Positions 33,885 to 45,045 of a DNA stretch of 64,000 bases are shown piece after piece. Location: the NCBI RefSeq assembly GCF_002878395.1, contig NC_061115.1, positions 98,241,654 through 98,305,653 on the forward strand, in the 5' to 3' direction. The DNA comes from Capsicum annuum. Its lineage: Eukaryota > Streptophyta > Magnoliopsida > Solanales > Solanaceae. The notes under the pieces were generated by a model, which was not told where the DNA came from, ran no database searches, and saw only the letters and a list, made by a program, of their open reading frames with translations. How positions within the stretch are numbered: position 1 is the stretch's first letter; every line of letters begins with the position of its first letter. Made by a program: the position numbers and the translations under genes.

Positions 33885-35649
33885 ATTTTTCATGGTCCAA
33901 TTTCTAAGGTCATGATGGCACCTATTATAACCCACCAATAGGCAAGCCAAACCCATAGTCTGTAATGACTAGTAACGGACTACCAGATATATAAAGAAAA
34001 GAATTATAGAACAGATGAAATAAAGAAACAATTGCATAATATAATCCCATAACTTGGTGGTATCAGTACAAGAGCTGCTAATAAAAAAGAGTACAAAGTA
34101 AAGTTCAACTAAATACATTGATATAACTTATCTTCAAATACAACTTAGAGACTAGTCTAATTCATAAGAGAGAGACATGTAATACTCTGATCATAAGAAG
34201 CTCACTCTAAGTCTCCAAACCATGACTGCTCTATGTGTCGCACACTTTAATGATGATAACCCATACTATGATCTGCAGGAAACAAAAATGTAGTATGAGT
34301 ACAAAAATAATAGGTACTCAGTCGGCATCATCGGTAGTCATGATATAAAGATAATATAATTAAAGATAATCATAACTAAGTCAAGGTACATAATCAAACT
34401 TGAATCATCTCCATCATCACTTTATATAATAAGTAGTAAAAATGAAAAAATAGTATAACATAAGGCATCAACTCATGCCAATATCGCTGTACATAACACG
34501 TATTTAATATCGGAATAACAATATAACATAAGGTACCAACATATGCCCAAATTGCTATACATAAGAACTGGACAATTCAGAATAATAATATACCATAAAG
34601 TATCAACACAAGCAATCAGAAGTACAAAGTTGGCTCCCATACACCAACTAGTGCATAAAGTAAAGAACTCATCATAATGTCCTATAAAACTAGGGAGTAC
34701 ACCCAAGATAAATGTAAGGGAATAAATTCACCAATATATCTGACTCTATCATCGATCAATCGTCATTCCATACTTACCTATAATCAGTCAATTTACCAAC
34801 TTTATGCAATTATCATAAATCACAAGTTCACCAACCTTCCTTAATTATCATCAACATCCATAATTTAACAACACATGACAACATAATCATAACCATTACA
34901 ATACCATTATTTAGATATCTATATCCTCAATACGCAGTAATACCTTTTTATTAGCTAGCCAATGCTTATTTACTAATCCAATTACTCACTAGTCATCATA
35001 AATCTTCTGATTTTTATTTATACACTATTAACCACATAATCACTATTCATGGGTCAACAACTAGTCATTCTTCACTAACTAATCAATAACTAGAGCTTAG
35101 GCAATATTCATTACTAAGACATATTTATCAACTAACTGATATTTGTTTCTAACCATCAAAATTCATTGACCACCATTGATCCAATAACCGCTAATCCCCA
35201 ATTATTCACTATTTAATTTATTGACTAAATACCATTTAGTGACTAGCATCACTGATCCATAAATCCTCATTTGGAAACTAGTCATCATCATCGACTAAAT
35301 TATTATTATCAACTAATCATCATTGCTATATTTCTTTATTTATGCTAAACATCATTATAGCTTAATCATCATAGTTACTAGTCATCAATACCACTTTTTT
35401 TGATTATTTCTAAGTTTCAACTATCCATAAGTCATTATTTTCCTCTTAATTAATATTCACCACTAATTATCTTTTCAACCTTAAATCAACAACTATACAA
35501 CTTTATACCTTGATCACTTAAAAACTATGGACGGTATCTCTAATATCAATGTTATACCCAACTATACATGAACATAAATAACATATAGTTGACATACATA
35601 GGGCTAGCAAGATTGAACCGGTAGATGTACTCATAGGCACATCAATAAT

Positions 35650-35990
35650 TATCCTTCGTCCTTGTCGGGTATCATCCTATCATCATGTTATCCTATGGCC
35701 TTGCCGGGTATCATCAAATCATCATAATATCCTCTGACCATAATGGGTATTATCACATCATCATAATATCCTTCATCCTTTTCGGCTATCATCATATCAT
35801 GATAATATCCTCTGGCATTATTGGGTATCATCATATCATCATAATATCCTATGGCCTTGCTGGGTATTATCACATCATCATAATATTCTCCAACCTTATC
35901 GGATATCATCATATTATCATAATATCCTTCAGCCTTTTTGGGCATCATCCTTTCATCATAGTGTTATCCAACCTTGTTGGGAATCATAAT
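35650..35990. repeat. 39-bp minisatellite (complete LTR)
   Basis: About nine 39-bp units (GGTATCATCATATCATCATA then ATATCCTATGGCCTTGCT) with scattered substitutions. Because 39 is divisible by three, the array opens a 119-codon frame on the plus strand (35685-36044) made of 13-residue repeats (GYHHIIIISYGLA type), plus a mirror frame on the minus strand. These are by-products of the repeat, not genes. Confidence 0.9.
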
Positions 35991-37635
35991 ACTATCCATA
36001 TTAATTTCAAAAATAAAAAGCAAGACTCACGAGGGATAAAGTAAATGTCAATCCCCACGAGGGCTAAAGTAAAGAACAAGCCCCACAAGGACTAAAGTAA
36101 ATAAACATAAAAGGAGAAGAAAGAAGATAATACCTTCATAATTCATCATTCATCACCAATGTCACATTATCAATAAGTGTATATATATGCAACTAGAATA
36201 TTATAAGTGATAAGTCAATAATCTAGTCCATTAGACCATGAGCATAACCATAAGAATTATCATAAGCACTAACCCATAAGTAACCTATTCATTGGCCCAC
36301 CATTAATGTAAAAAAGTTCATCACTAACTTGAGCAATATCAAATCCATGACATAATCTATAGCTTATTCACAACATAGTTGATATCATACTTTATGGCTT
36401 AAGCCATGTTATAGTCAAGGGCCCATTCAATAAGGTGTTTATCGTCCCAATCAATAACCAAGCAGTATCCTATTCAATAGCCCGAGTAATAGCCACATCT
36501 ATGTCTTAAATGAATAAAATGGTCATGGGCTTCTTTAAGAGAATACACAATAGATCATTATGGCATCATCAATAAATATACTATCAAGGTTCCTCAATAT
36601 TGCCTCAAGAGGCATTTTCTAGGCATTTCATAAGCATCTATAGGTCTTACGAGCACTACCTTATTCTTGTCTTAAGGTGGGTCAAGTCCCACTTCTAAAT
36701 CCCCTAATATATCTTCTAAGTTCACTTCTATCTAGACTAGGCTAAGGTATCTAATTCAACTCTTAGATGTAAAGAAAGACACCAAGCCAAAGGTAGGGAT
36801 ACTACTCAAATATTATCACTAAGACCATTGGAACTAAAGCAACTTCATTAGAGTAAGTATCTAAGTCCAATCTTGCTCTATGCATGAGTTATAAGGTCAC
36901 TCCCATCAAACTAGAGTAGTTCTAAGCATTCTCATGTTAAGCATGAGAATTAAGTCTAATCAATTATGGTTCAAGACAACAAGTTAGACATTTCACTATA
37001 TGGGTCCAAATGATCTAAAAGATGGAACTAACCACAAGTCTTGAAAAATCATCACCAACACCTAAAACCCCTCACAATCTAACAAGATATAACAATTATA
37101 CTATGAAAAATCTTATTCTAACAATGGATAAACCCAACCTAACTCAAATACGATGAATGTTCTTCAATTCACTAAATATTTATTTCTCCTTTCAAGAACC
37201 CTCTTCAAGATCCCAATCTATCAAAAACATAATCTATTTATCAAGACAAGCATAAAAATAACATATTGCACAATTATGCTTTGGATCCAAAAACGACACC
37301 AAAACCCCCAATAAGTCCCACTTATGGAAAACACATTTTCGAGGTCAACCCAAAGTTCATACAATTTCAAGGAATCATAACTCTCAAGAAATAGTTGAAA
37401 CTAAGCTTATTTGGGGCTAAAATCAAGCCCTTATGCTATTTGAAGCATTGGTTAAAATTTTAAAGAATTCAAGCATGGATTCAAAGGATTCTTACCTTAA
37501 ATCCAAAGATATTTGTGTTAAAAGATGTTAATCTGGCTCCCAAGTCACCCATGTCTCAATTTTGAGTCATGTTACCCTTCAAGGGCTTTTAGGGCTCAAA
37601 GATAATGTGAAAATGGCCAAATCACAACTTGGGGG

Positions 37636-37646
37636 CCTATTTATAG
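37636..37646 (-). promoter_or_regulatory. LTR TATA box
   Basis: On the minus strand CTATAAATAGG, matching the box at 27039-27030 in the sister LTR. Confidence 0.75.
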
Positions 37647-38219
37647 CCCCTTCAGGCATGGAGATTTAAAGATCGCCATCAAATGGATTGCGATTGCCAT
37701 GCCACTAACGCCATGACACCAGTACCAACAAACTGAAAACTTTTTTTTAAATCTCAAAACTCATTCGGACTCTAATTTTTGCAAATGAACTAAATAAACC
37801 CACTAAATTTGATGTTACATATGCTTTGGTTAAGTCAGATTTTCCATCCATGATCATTTGGACCAATTATGGCCCCCACACCCATGTTTTCTAATTTCCC
37901 CCTTTTTGACCAATAGGTTGAAATGAGCTCGAGTGTATTAGGACCCAAACCAAAGGTCTACCTAGCCTAAAATCAATATTCTGAATTTGTTAGAGCAGTT
38001 GGAATTTGTATCTAAGATCGTCTTGCTGATATTTTTTCCTGGTGGCTATTTGGAACCAGGGAAGACTTCTAAATAGGGAATTGGTTCTAAAAACCAAACG
38101 AACTGCCTGATAATCAAACTATTAGCCCCAGCAAGTCATAAATGACCTGGGCAGCTATAGAGAAGCCATAACAGCAAAGATAAGAAGAAATATGAAAAAT
38201 TATTGAAAGGGTCATTACA

Positions 38220-40825
38220 ATATCCACTACTAAAAGGACTTTCATCCCTGAAAGTTAATGGATAGGAGAAATCTCAAAAGCACAAAAGAATAAGTTACTG
38301 GGCTCGCATGCTTCAAGTATGACTTCCTAGATAACCTTTATGAAGAGAGAATACTTCCAAGGGATTTTACCACAGTTATACCTTTTTTTAACCATCTCCT
38401 TCACTTCACTTCTAAGCAGCCAAAAATCCACTTCAACCACTAACTGGCCTCCAACTGAATCGAAAAGACTGATATATGCAAATCTAAACAACAACACACT
38501 GATACTATCTTTATACTTTCCCAAATAAAAAAAGGCTCATTCAGGCCAAAGACAACCCAAGGCATGAGTCATATCAATGACTCCAAATCCAAATCTAACC
38601 TTCCTTTACCATTTCTTACCTGTTATTAACTCTAAAAAAGGAGGAAAATCACCCGAGTCTTGTTTATGCAATCTCATTACATAGAACTCAAAGAACTGAA
38701 GCTGATCCGCTGAGAGTCCACTAAAAAAATGCAACAATAAGCTCATAAGGCACTGTCCAAGCAAATAATTAGAGATAATCAAGCGATGGCAGCTATGTTG
38801 ATGCTACAATCAGCCCAAATGGTAATCGAACTAAAATTCAATAAATCAAGACATAACTACTCATCACTAAATATTCCTCTCCACGATGTCCCATTGATTG
38901 AGACTAGAATAATACTAATCTAACTCAAGTATATTACTCTTACTGAGTATAATATCTAAAATTCTCAAAGACGACCAAAATCTCCAGGTCAAAGCTTAAA
39001 GAACAAATGTCGAGCTTATAGGCTATCATATGATACTTAGCAACTATAATCCATCAAAAGTTGAGAAACCCGAATAGGTAACTACAGAGTAGGCTCAACC
39101 AACCTATTAATGAAATTTGAACTAAGGTTAATCTAAAAAAAAAGGCTGTACTTAGCTCTACAACTCTAAGGTTGAAGTCATAGCACTAAGGCTGAACCGC
39201 TCGATCTCAACTACCCAAACCAAACCTGAAAATGGGTAGGCATTAAGACTCTAAAATCTATTATACATCCAAATCACCATCCCAAGGATTTAAATCCAAA
39301 ATGAGCCAACAAATCCAAACCATGGTCTAATACTCAAATCAACCATACTATCTGAATCAAGTATATCTATACCGTATCATATCGAGCAAAAATCATAACA
39401 TAGCAAAAGAACAAAATCATAACAAAGGATAAATCACTAGTTGAAAACATAGGATGTCTAATCCAATAAGGGTAACAACTCTAGCAACTAAAAAAATTAA
39501 AACTTTAGCTGGAATCAATCCAACCAATACTCCATCTCAGTAAAGAATAGTCATTCGCATATATCATCAAGGAGAAATAATTCTCCAAGCCTAATTAGGC
39601 TGAACAAACTCTGAAATATGGATTTCTTAAATCCACCCACATAGGACAATCATCACTTGATCTATCCATGGATCATATCATCTAAGAAGAATGAATCTAA
39701 CTTAAGAAGTGATCACAGGAAGGGTCACCTATCTATATCTCCCTAATTTCATGAAAGACAAGAATCACATATAGTGAGAATGGAGCATACAATTCCACAA
39801 ATATAAAAAATGCAAACCATCATAAGGATATGAATCCAACAAATCTAAAAAATAAATCCAAGGCATCTCAATATCTATAGAAACCTTTATTGTGCAAAGA
39901 AATAGCCAAGAAAAAAGAACAGACCTCAAATTGGTCAATTTCTGAAATAAGCTAAATAGGAAGGGATAGCTAACACAAAAGACTTCATAACCCAGGAGGC
40001 AAGTCTAAGAATCTATAACTCATTAATAGGTAATATGACTAAATTGCCAACTCTAGAGTCATAGAAAAATATACATGGTCAACTTACCTTCGACACCACA
40101 ATACATCCCTAAATCAATCTAACATAGGTAATCAAGAAGGAAAAAAATCAACCTCGTCGTGCTATGGAAAAGAAATTATCAAATTGGACCATATCTACTG
40201 AAGTTACCAAATAAAAATTGCAACAAATGAAATTTTTACTAGATATCACTACTTTAAAAAGCTACCAAATGAGGGTCAAATACATCAAGTAATAATATTA
40301 AACAATATCAATAAACTCAAGTTGTGATTGGTATAGTAAGAACAATATTAACATTAATATAGTGAATATTATGTACCACTCAAGGGACATAATAAGGATA
40401 ATGTACCAAGATAAATGGGACTCGAACCCAAATGCTACACCCATAGGGAGAAAATATCAATGCAGATCTACTTTATCCACTACAAAAAGAAATAAACCAA
40501 GGAGTAGTCACACTATCACAAATTCAATAACAAGGCACATAATAACCAATAGGAACTCATCAAGGAATATAATCACCAATGGGTATTAAAAACCTAATAC
40601 ACATATAAAAAGGTAAAAGTGAGAAATAAAAGCACATCTATCATAGTGAATCGCATAATCACATGCTTGGCGGGTATATGGAGAATAAATCTAAATGGGT
40701 CTAGACTCGAACTGACCACCTAAGTTATCAACTAAGGCAAAGTGCACTATCTCTAACTATAGGTGTCACAATATTACTTGGCTGATTTGAATTAGTTGAA
40801 TGACTAGAAATCCCATGTTGGGGAC
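38220..40825 (-). other. Internal region 2 of second composite, truncated
   Basis: Homologous to 30255-32845, with the same phrase order for 2.6 kb (for example ACCATCTACTGAAG/AAAGACACCAAATAA near 32210 and 40195). It ends at about 40825 in TTGGGGACA, where plus-strand gag of a different element begins. No coding domain is recognisable beyond the short counterpart frame at 38524-38327. Confidence 0.6.
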
Positions 40826-40829
40826 ACTC

Positions 40830-41340
40830 TTTAGATTTGGAGGCTAATATAAGGGCGAAGATGAGGAAGTTAACTTCTGGGATATCTTAAGATTTGATCC
40901 TTAAAAGGAAGACTATTTTTATGATTAATGATATGGATATTTTGAGGTTGGTTGTCAATATGAAGCAGGTGGATGATGAAAAAAGAAAACAAATAGAGTT
41001 TAAGGAAAGGCAGAGTAAGAGGAGCAGGTTCTCTGAGCAGTGTGGTGCTCATCAATAAGGTGGTCGGGATGGAAATAAATAGATAAAAAAGAAGTGGGGT
41101 AGTTTGGTGCCTTCTCTATTACTAGCAATCCTTACTCAGAATAATTGAGTGATAGGCATTAGCAGAGTGGTGATATTTTCCAAGCATAAGGTACCCAATC
41201 TCAGGTGAGTAGCACAGTTAGCTTCCTCATGCCCACCTTGTCGATTTTGTGGTTGTCTTCATTAGGGATATTACGATGAAAGGAGGGACAAGTCTTTTAA
41301 ATATGGCTAAGAAGTCCATATGCTCAGAAATTATCCAGTT
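40830..41340 (+). pseudogene. gag: Ty3 gag C-terminal half with decayed knuckle
   Basis: The 5'-truncated start of a plus-strand element. The frame begins inside the capsid: LEANIRAKMRKLTSGIS, MINDMDILRLVVNMKQ, then FKERQSKRSRF. It ends with a degraded zinc knuckle at about 41298-41335 (SFKYG, then HMLRN), in which cysteines are lost. The capsid text is of the same kind as in the gag-only composite (SRAKMNNFVSG, MKERQSKRERT), so the two families appear related. Stops occur at several places, and the N-terminal half and 5' LTR are missing. Confidence 0.75.
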
Positions 41341-41820
41341 GGTATGAGTGCTTTGGGATCGATCAAAGCTTCAAATGATTTATTTTTTGCTCCAGTACCT
41401 AGTGGTGTTTTTTCTGTATCTGCTCCTATTTTTAGTACCAGCATAGGCCAGAATAACTTGTATGCCCTGCCATTTTAGCAAGAATCTGAAGCATCACCCA
41501 ATGTCATTATTGGTATGTTACAACTCTTTTCTCATGACATGTATTGTCAGCTTGATCTAGGGTCCACTCTTTCCTATATGACGCCAATGTAGATATGTGT
41601 TTTTGTTTTGATCCTAAGGTTGTTTTAGATCCTTTTTTAGTTTCTACCTCGATAGGTGACTCAGTTATTACTAAAAGAGTCTATAGGGGGTGTATGGTAT
41701 CTGTTGGTGCTAGGCAGACCTTGGTAGATCTAATTGAATTAGATATGGTAGATTCTGACATTATTCTAAGGATAGATTAGTTACACTCTGGTTACGCATC
41801 CTTAGATTGTCGGATTCATA
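41341..41820 (+). pseudogene. pol: Ty3 aspartic protease
   Basis: After a low-complexity linker the plus strand reads LDLGSTLSYMTP around 41551-41590, the D-x-G-S-T protease active site. After a frame change it continues in the frame at 41595-41780 with VSTSIGDSVI, VYRGCMV and LIELDMVDSDIIL. These are the standard landmarks of plant Ty3 proteases. The element is the pol-bearing one at 40830-47709. A stop follows DSDIILRID where the family usually has a W-containing motif. Confidence 0.78.
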
Positions 41821-42059
41821 AGGTTGTCTTTAGGTTCCCTAGTGAACTGGTTATAGAGTGGAAGAGTGGTTCCCTAGCTCCTATAGAGAGGTTTATTTCG
41901 TATTTTAGGGCTTTGAGATTAATCTCTAAAGGGTGTCTTTATCACTTGGTCTAGGTTAAAGATTCTAACTCGGAGAGCCTTTGTTGTCACTTGGTTCTGG
42001 TGGTAAATAAGTTTCTTGAGTTTTTTTAGATGATCTTTCTAGTTTTCCTCCAGAGAGGG

Positions 42060-42760
42060 AAATAAGTTTGGTATTAATTTAGTTCTGGACACACGTCCAA
42101 TATTTATTCCTCCTTATAGAATGGCTCCGGCTGAGTTGAGAAAACTTATGGAGTAATTTCAGAATCTTCTGGATAAGGGGTTTATTCATCCTAGTGTATC
42201 CCCATGGAGTGTATCGATGTTGTTTATGTACAAAAAAGATGGTTCCCTTTGAATATGCATTGACTATCGATAGTTGAATAAGGTAATGATTAAGAACAAG
42301 TATCCTCTTCCAAGGATAGATGACTTATTTGATTAGTTGCAAGGTCCCAAGCTCTTTTGTAAGATAGACCTTCGGTCTGGGTATCATCAACTTAAGATTA
42401 GAGAGGAGGATATCCCTAAGATGACTTTTTGTACTTAGTATGGGCACTTTGAGTTCTTGGTTATGTCATTTGGTTTAACTAATGCCTCAATGGCATTTAT
42501 GGATTTGATGAATAGGGTTTTCAGGTAGTTCTTAAATCTTTTTGGTCATTGTGTTCATTGATGACATTTTGGTGTATTCTAATAGTAAGGTGGATTATGC
42601 CTATCACCTTCGAATGGTGTTATAGACCTTGAAAAAGCAGCAATTGTATGCCAAGTTCTCCAAGTGTGAGTTTTGGTTTAACATTATGACTTTTTAGGTC
42701 ATATTATTTCCAACAAAGGGATCATGGTAGATCCACAAAAGGTGGATGTTGTTAAAAGGT
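42060..42760 (+). pseudogene. pol: Ty3 reverse transcriptase
   Basis: RNA-dependent DNA polymerase domain on the plus strand. Readable segments are [64 protein letters not shown] and, after a +1 shift, the catalytic FIDDILVYS at about 42554-42580 (F-I-D-D, both aspartates kept). Several in-frame stops (for example in place of a tryptophan before FQNLLDKG and in the CT*YGHFEF stretch) and at least one frameshift disable it. Domain order and spacing from protease to RNase H are normal for Ty3. Confidence 0.85.
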
Positions 42761-42939
42761 GGCCTAAACCCACGACTCCAACTAATATTTGAAGCTCCAT
42801 GGGTTTGGCTGGGTATTATAGGTGGTTTGTAGGAAGCTTTTCTTTGATAGATACTCTTTTGACTAAGTTAACTTAGAAGAAGGTAAAGTTTTCTTGGTCA
42901 TAAACATGTGAAGGGAGTTTTAAGAAGCTTAAGGATAAT

Positions 42940-43270
42940 CTAACTTTGGCTTTGGTTTTGACATTGCCCTAGGTTTGTGGTTTATTGTGATGCATCTAGG
43001 GTAGGAGTTATTTGTGTTTTGATACAACATAGGAAGATGATTGCCTATACTTCCAGGAAGTTAAAGGTGCATAAGAGAAATTATCCCACTCATAATTTAA
43101 AGTTGTTGGCGGTGGTTTTTTCTTTAAAATTATGGTGGCATTATTTATATGGAGTGGACATAGACATTCTTTCTGATCATAAGAGTCTATAGTATGTGTT
43201 TAGTCAGAAGAAACTAAATCTCAGGCAAAAAAGTTGGTTGGAGTTTCTCAAGAACTATGATGTAAGTCTA
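42940..43270 (+). pseudogene. pol: Ty3 RNase H
   Basis: Domain that removes the RNA strand of the RNA:DNA hybrid. The frame reads VYCDASRVGVICVLIQH (catalytic D kept), then TSRKLKVHKRNYPTH, NLKLLAVVFSLKLWWHYLYG and SDHKSL. The acidic residue expected in the middle motif (L-E-L) is K here, which would weaken or abolish activity. A stop separates HKSL from YVFSQKKLNLRQ. It lies between reverse transcriptase and integrase of the same element. Confidence 0.82.
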
Positions 43271-44323
43271 AACAGGTTATCCATGGGGAGTTTATCCCAT
43301 GTGGATAAGAAGATGCAGAAATTGGTGAAGGATATCCACTGCTTAGCTAATCTTGGATTTTGTTTCTTGGACACTGAGGATGGTGGTATGGTGGTACAGG
43401 AAGCAGTTCTATTATCTCTTGGTGTAGAGATTAAGGAAAAGCAAGTGCTAGATCCTATCTTGATGTTGATGAAAATCAAGAGTGATTTAGGTGGGAAAAA
43501 GGTAATGGTATTTGAGAGCAGTGGTTATGATACTGTACGGTCCCAAGGAAGGTTGTGCGTTCCTGGTGTCGATGGGTAGTGACAAAGGATCTTGGATGAG
43601 GTGCATGATTTGTGCTATGCTGTGCATCCTGATTCAATGAAGATGTATAATGATCTCAAGGAAATATATTGGTTAAATCATATGAAAAGGGATGTGGCTG
43701 ATTTTGTAGCCAAGAGCATGGTGTGCCAACAAGTCAAAGTTGAGCACATGAGGCCTAGGGGGTTATATCAAGAAATTGATTTATCTGAATAGAAATGGGA
43801 GGTGATCAATATGAATTTTGTTACCTCTTTTCTTTGGTCACGAAAATAATTCAATTCTATTTGGGTCGAATAGGATGATGAAGTCTGTTCACTTCTTGCC
43901 AGTGAGGACTACCATTTTGATAGAGGATTATGTAAATTTATATCTTTAGGAGGTTGTGAAGCTGCATGGGGTACCTATTTTGATTATCTCTGATCATGAT
44001 ACACAATTTTCATCTCATTTTTGGCGGTCTTTTCAAAAGGGATGGGGTACTAAGGTGAGTCTTAGTAGTGCTTTTCATCCTCAGACAGATGTGCAAGAAG
44101 AAAGGACTATTCAGCATCGAAGGATATTCTTTGGGAATGTATGATTGATCATGGTGGCATTTGGGTTGAACATATACCTTTGGTAGAGTTTTCTTACAAC
44201 AATAACTATTATTCAAGTATTGGTATGGTCCCTTTAAAGGCATTGTATGGTAGTAGGTGTAGATCTCCTCTAGGTTGGTTTGAGCTTACTGAGGGAGATA
44301 TGTTTGGTAAAGATTTGGTTTAA
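43270..44323 (+). pseudogene. pol: Ty3 integrase, zinc domain and core
   Basis: Integrase inserts the cDNA into chromosomes. Zinc-binding part: 43592-43792 with MYNDLKEIYW and KSMVCQQVK (one of two C-terminal cysteines replaced by S). Core: MKLHGVPILIISDHDTQF (43956 onward) carries the second catalytic aspartate, SAFHPQTD and ERTIQ the region of the final glutamate, then FSYNNNYYSSIGM and YGSRCRSPLGWFEL. A frameshift hits between 43800 and 43950, which would carry the first aspartate, and a stop follows at 44321. The element is therefore inactive. Confidence 0.83.
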
Positions 44324-44875
44324 TTGGATATTAAAAAGGTGAAGGAGATTCTAGATAGTCTTAAGGCTTCCCAAAGTCACCAAAAGTCCTATGTGAATGT
44401 AAGGCATAGATACTTGGAGTTTGAGGTTGGGGATAAGGTGTTCCTAAAGGTATCTCCCATAAAGGGAGTAATGCAGTTTCATAAGAAGGGGAAGCTCAGT
44501 CCCACATTTGTTAGTCCTTATGCAATTTTGTGAAGGGTTGGTAATGTTCGTTATAAATTAGAGTTGCCTTCTAGTTTAAGATCCATTCATCCAGTATTTC
44601 ATGTGTCCATGTTGAGAAAGTGTCTTAGTGATCCTTCTTCAGTTGTCCCATTAGAAGGGTTGGGTATCTCAAATTCTCTATCTTATAAAGAGGTCCAGAT
44701 TAAGATACTTGATTGTTAATTTCACTGGTTGTAGACCAAGGATGTCGCCTCGGTTAAAATTATATGGCGAAACCACAAGGTAGAAGAGGATACATGGGAA
44801 TGGAGGAGGACATGAAGTATAAGTATCCACATCTATTCTCCACTCCAGATATTCAAGTAGAAGGTATGTGTTCTT
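44324..44875 (+). pseudogene. pol: Integrase C-terminus and chromodomain-like tail
   Basis: The frame 44324-44533 reads ILDSLKASQSHQKSYVNVRH, FEVGDKVFLKVSPIKGVM and GKLSPTFVSPYAIL. After a stop the same frame continues with VRYKLELPSSLRSIHPVFHV and MLRKCLSDPSS, VPLEGLGIS, SYKEVQIKILD and KDVASVKIIWRN. This GPF-like block plus tail is the hallmark of plant chromoviruses, in which the tail targets insertion to heterochromatin. Stops (TAA after LDC, another before TKD) interrupt it. It aligns well with the minus-strand tail at 23398-23045. Confidence 0.83.
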
Positions 44876-45033
44876 GAACATATCTTTATTTTTTGAGTTT
44901 GTTGAAGAAAAAATTAGTATCTTTGCATCTATGTTCCCTAACCTGGTTAAAGGTTAGATTTATATTTGATAATGCAAATAAGTCATGCTAGTGGTTACCC
45001 TACCTTATCTGTTATTTGGAGATGAATGTTCCT
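44876..45033 (+). other. 3' untranslated stretch of plus-strand element
   Basis: AT-rich non-coding sequence between the end of pol and the polypurine tract. No feature seen. Confidence 0.5.
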
Positions 45034-45045
45034 AGTAGGGGAGAC
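45034..45045 (+). other. Polypurine tract
   Basis: AGTAGGGGAGAC directly precedes the TGTAAAACCC start of the LTR at 45046. Confidence 0.85.

Larger units (their letters stand above)
33888..38219 (-). mobile_element. Complete LTR of second composite (shared)
   Basis: A 4332-bp LTR. The left end TTTCATGGTCC and right end GGTCATTACA are imperfect inverted repeats of TGT(C/A)ATGACC. It is followed on its left, in the minus direction, by the iMet primer site, and preceded on its right by a second internal region, so it serves as 5' LTR for one and 3' LTR for the other. Its first 430 bp match the LTR that leaves the window at 63571. It contains a 39-bp minisatellite (35650-35990), a TATA box (37646-37636) and a GC-rich island (37650-37730). 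Confidence 0.8.
24872..40825 (-). mobile_element. Second shared-LTR Ty3 composite, truncated at both ends
   Basis: Minus-strand arrangement LTR (left end lost)-internal-LTR-internal (right end lost). The segment 24872-32845, ignoring the CACTA insertion, aligns with 35345-40825, including both the LTR terminus and about 2.6 kb of internal sequence beyond it. The complete LTR at 33888-38219 is therefore shared by two internals, as in the composite at 4973-18571. A one-mismatch iMet primer site sits at 33884-33873. Only a decayed gag is recognisable; no pol domain is readable. The left edge abuts RNase H of another element and the right edge abuts gag of a plus-strand element, so no target duplication can be tested. 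Confidence 0.72.

Noticed and set aside
35685..36044. 119-codon plus-strand open frame with 13-residue repeats
   Set aside because: It is read through the 39-bp minisatellite; the mirror strand is open too and the frame is not kept in the sister LTR.
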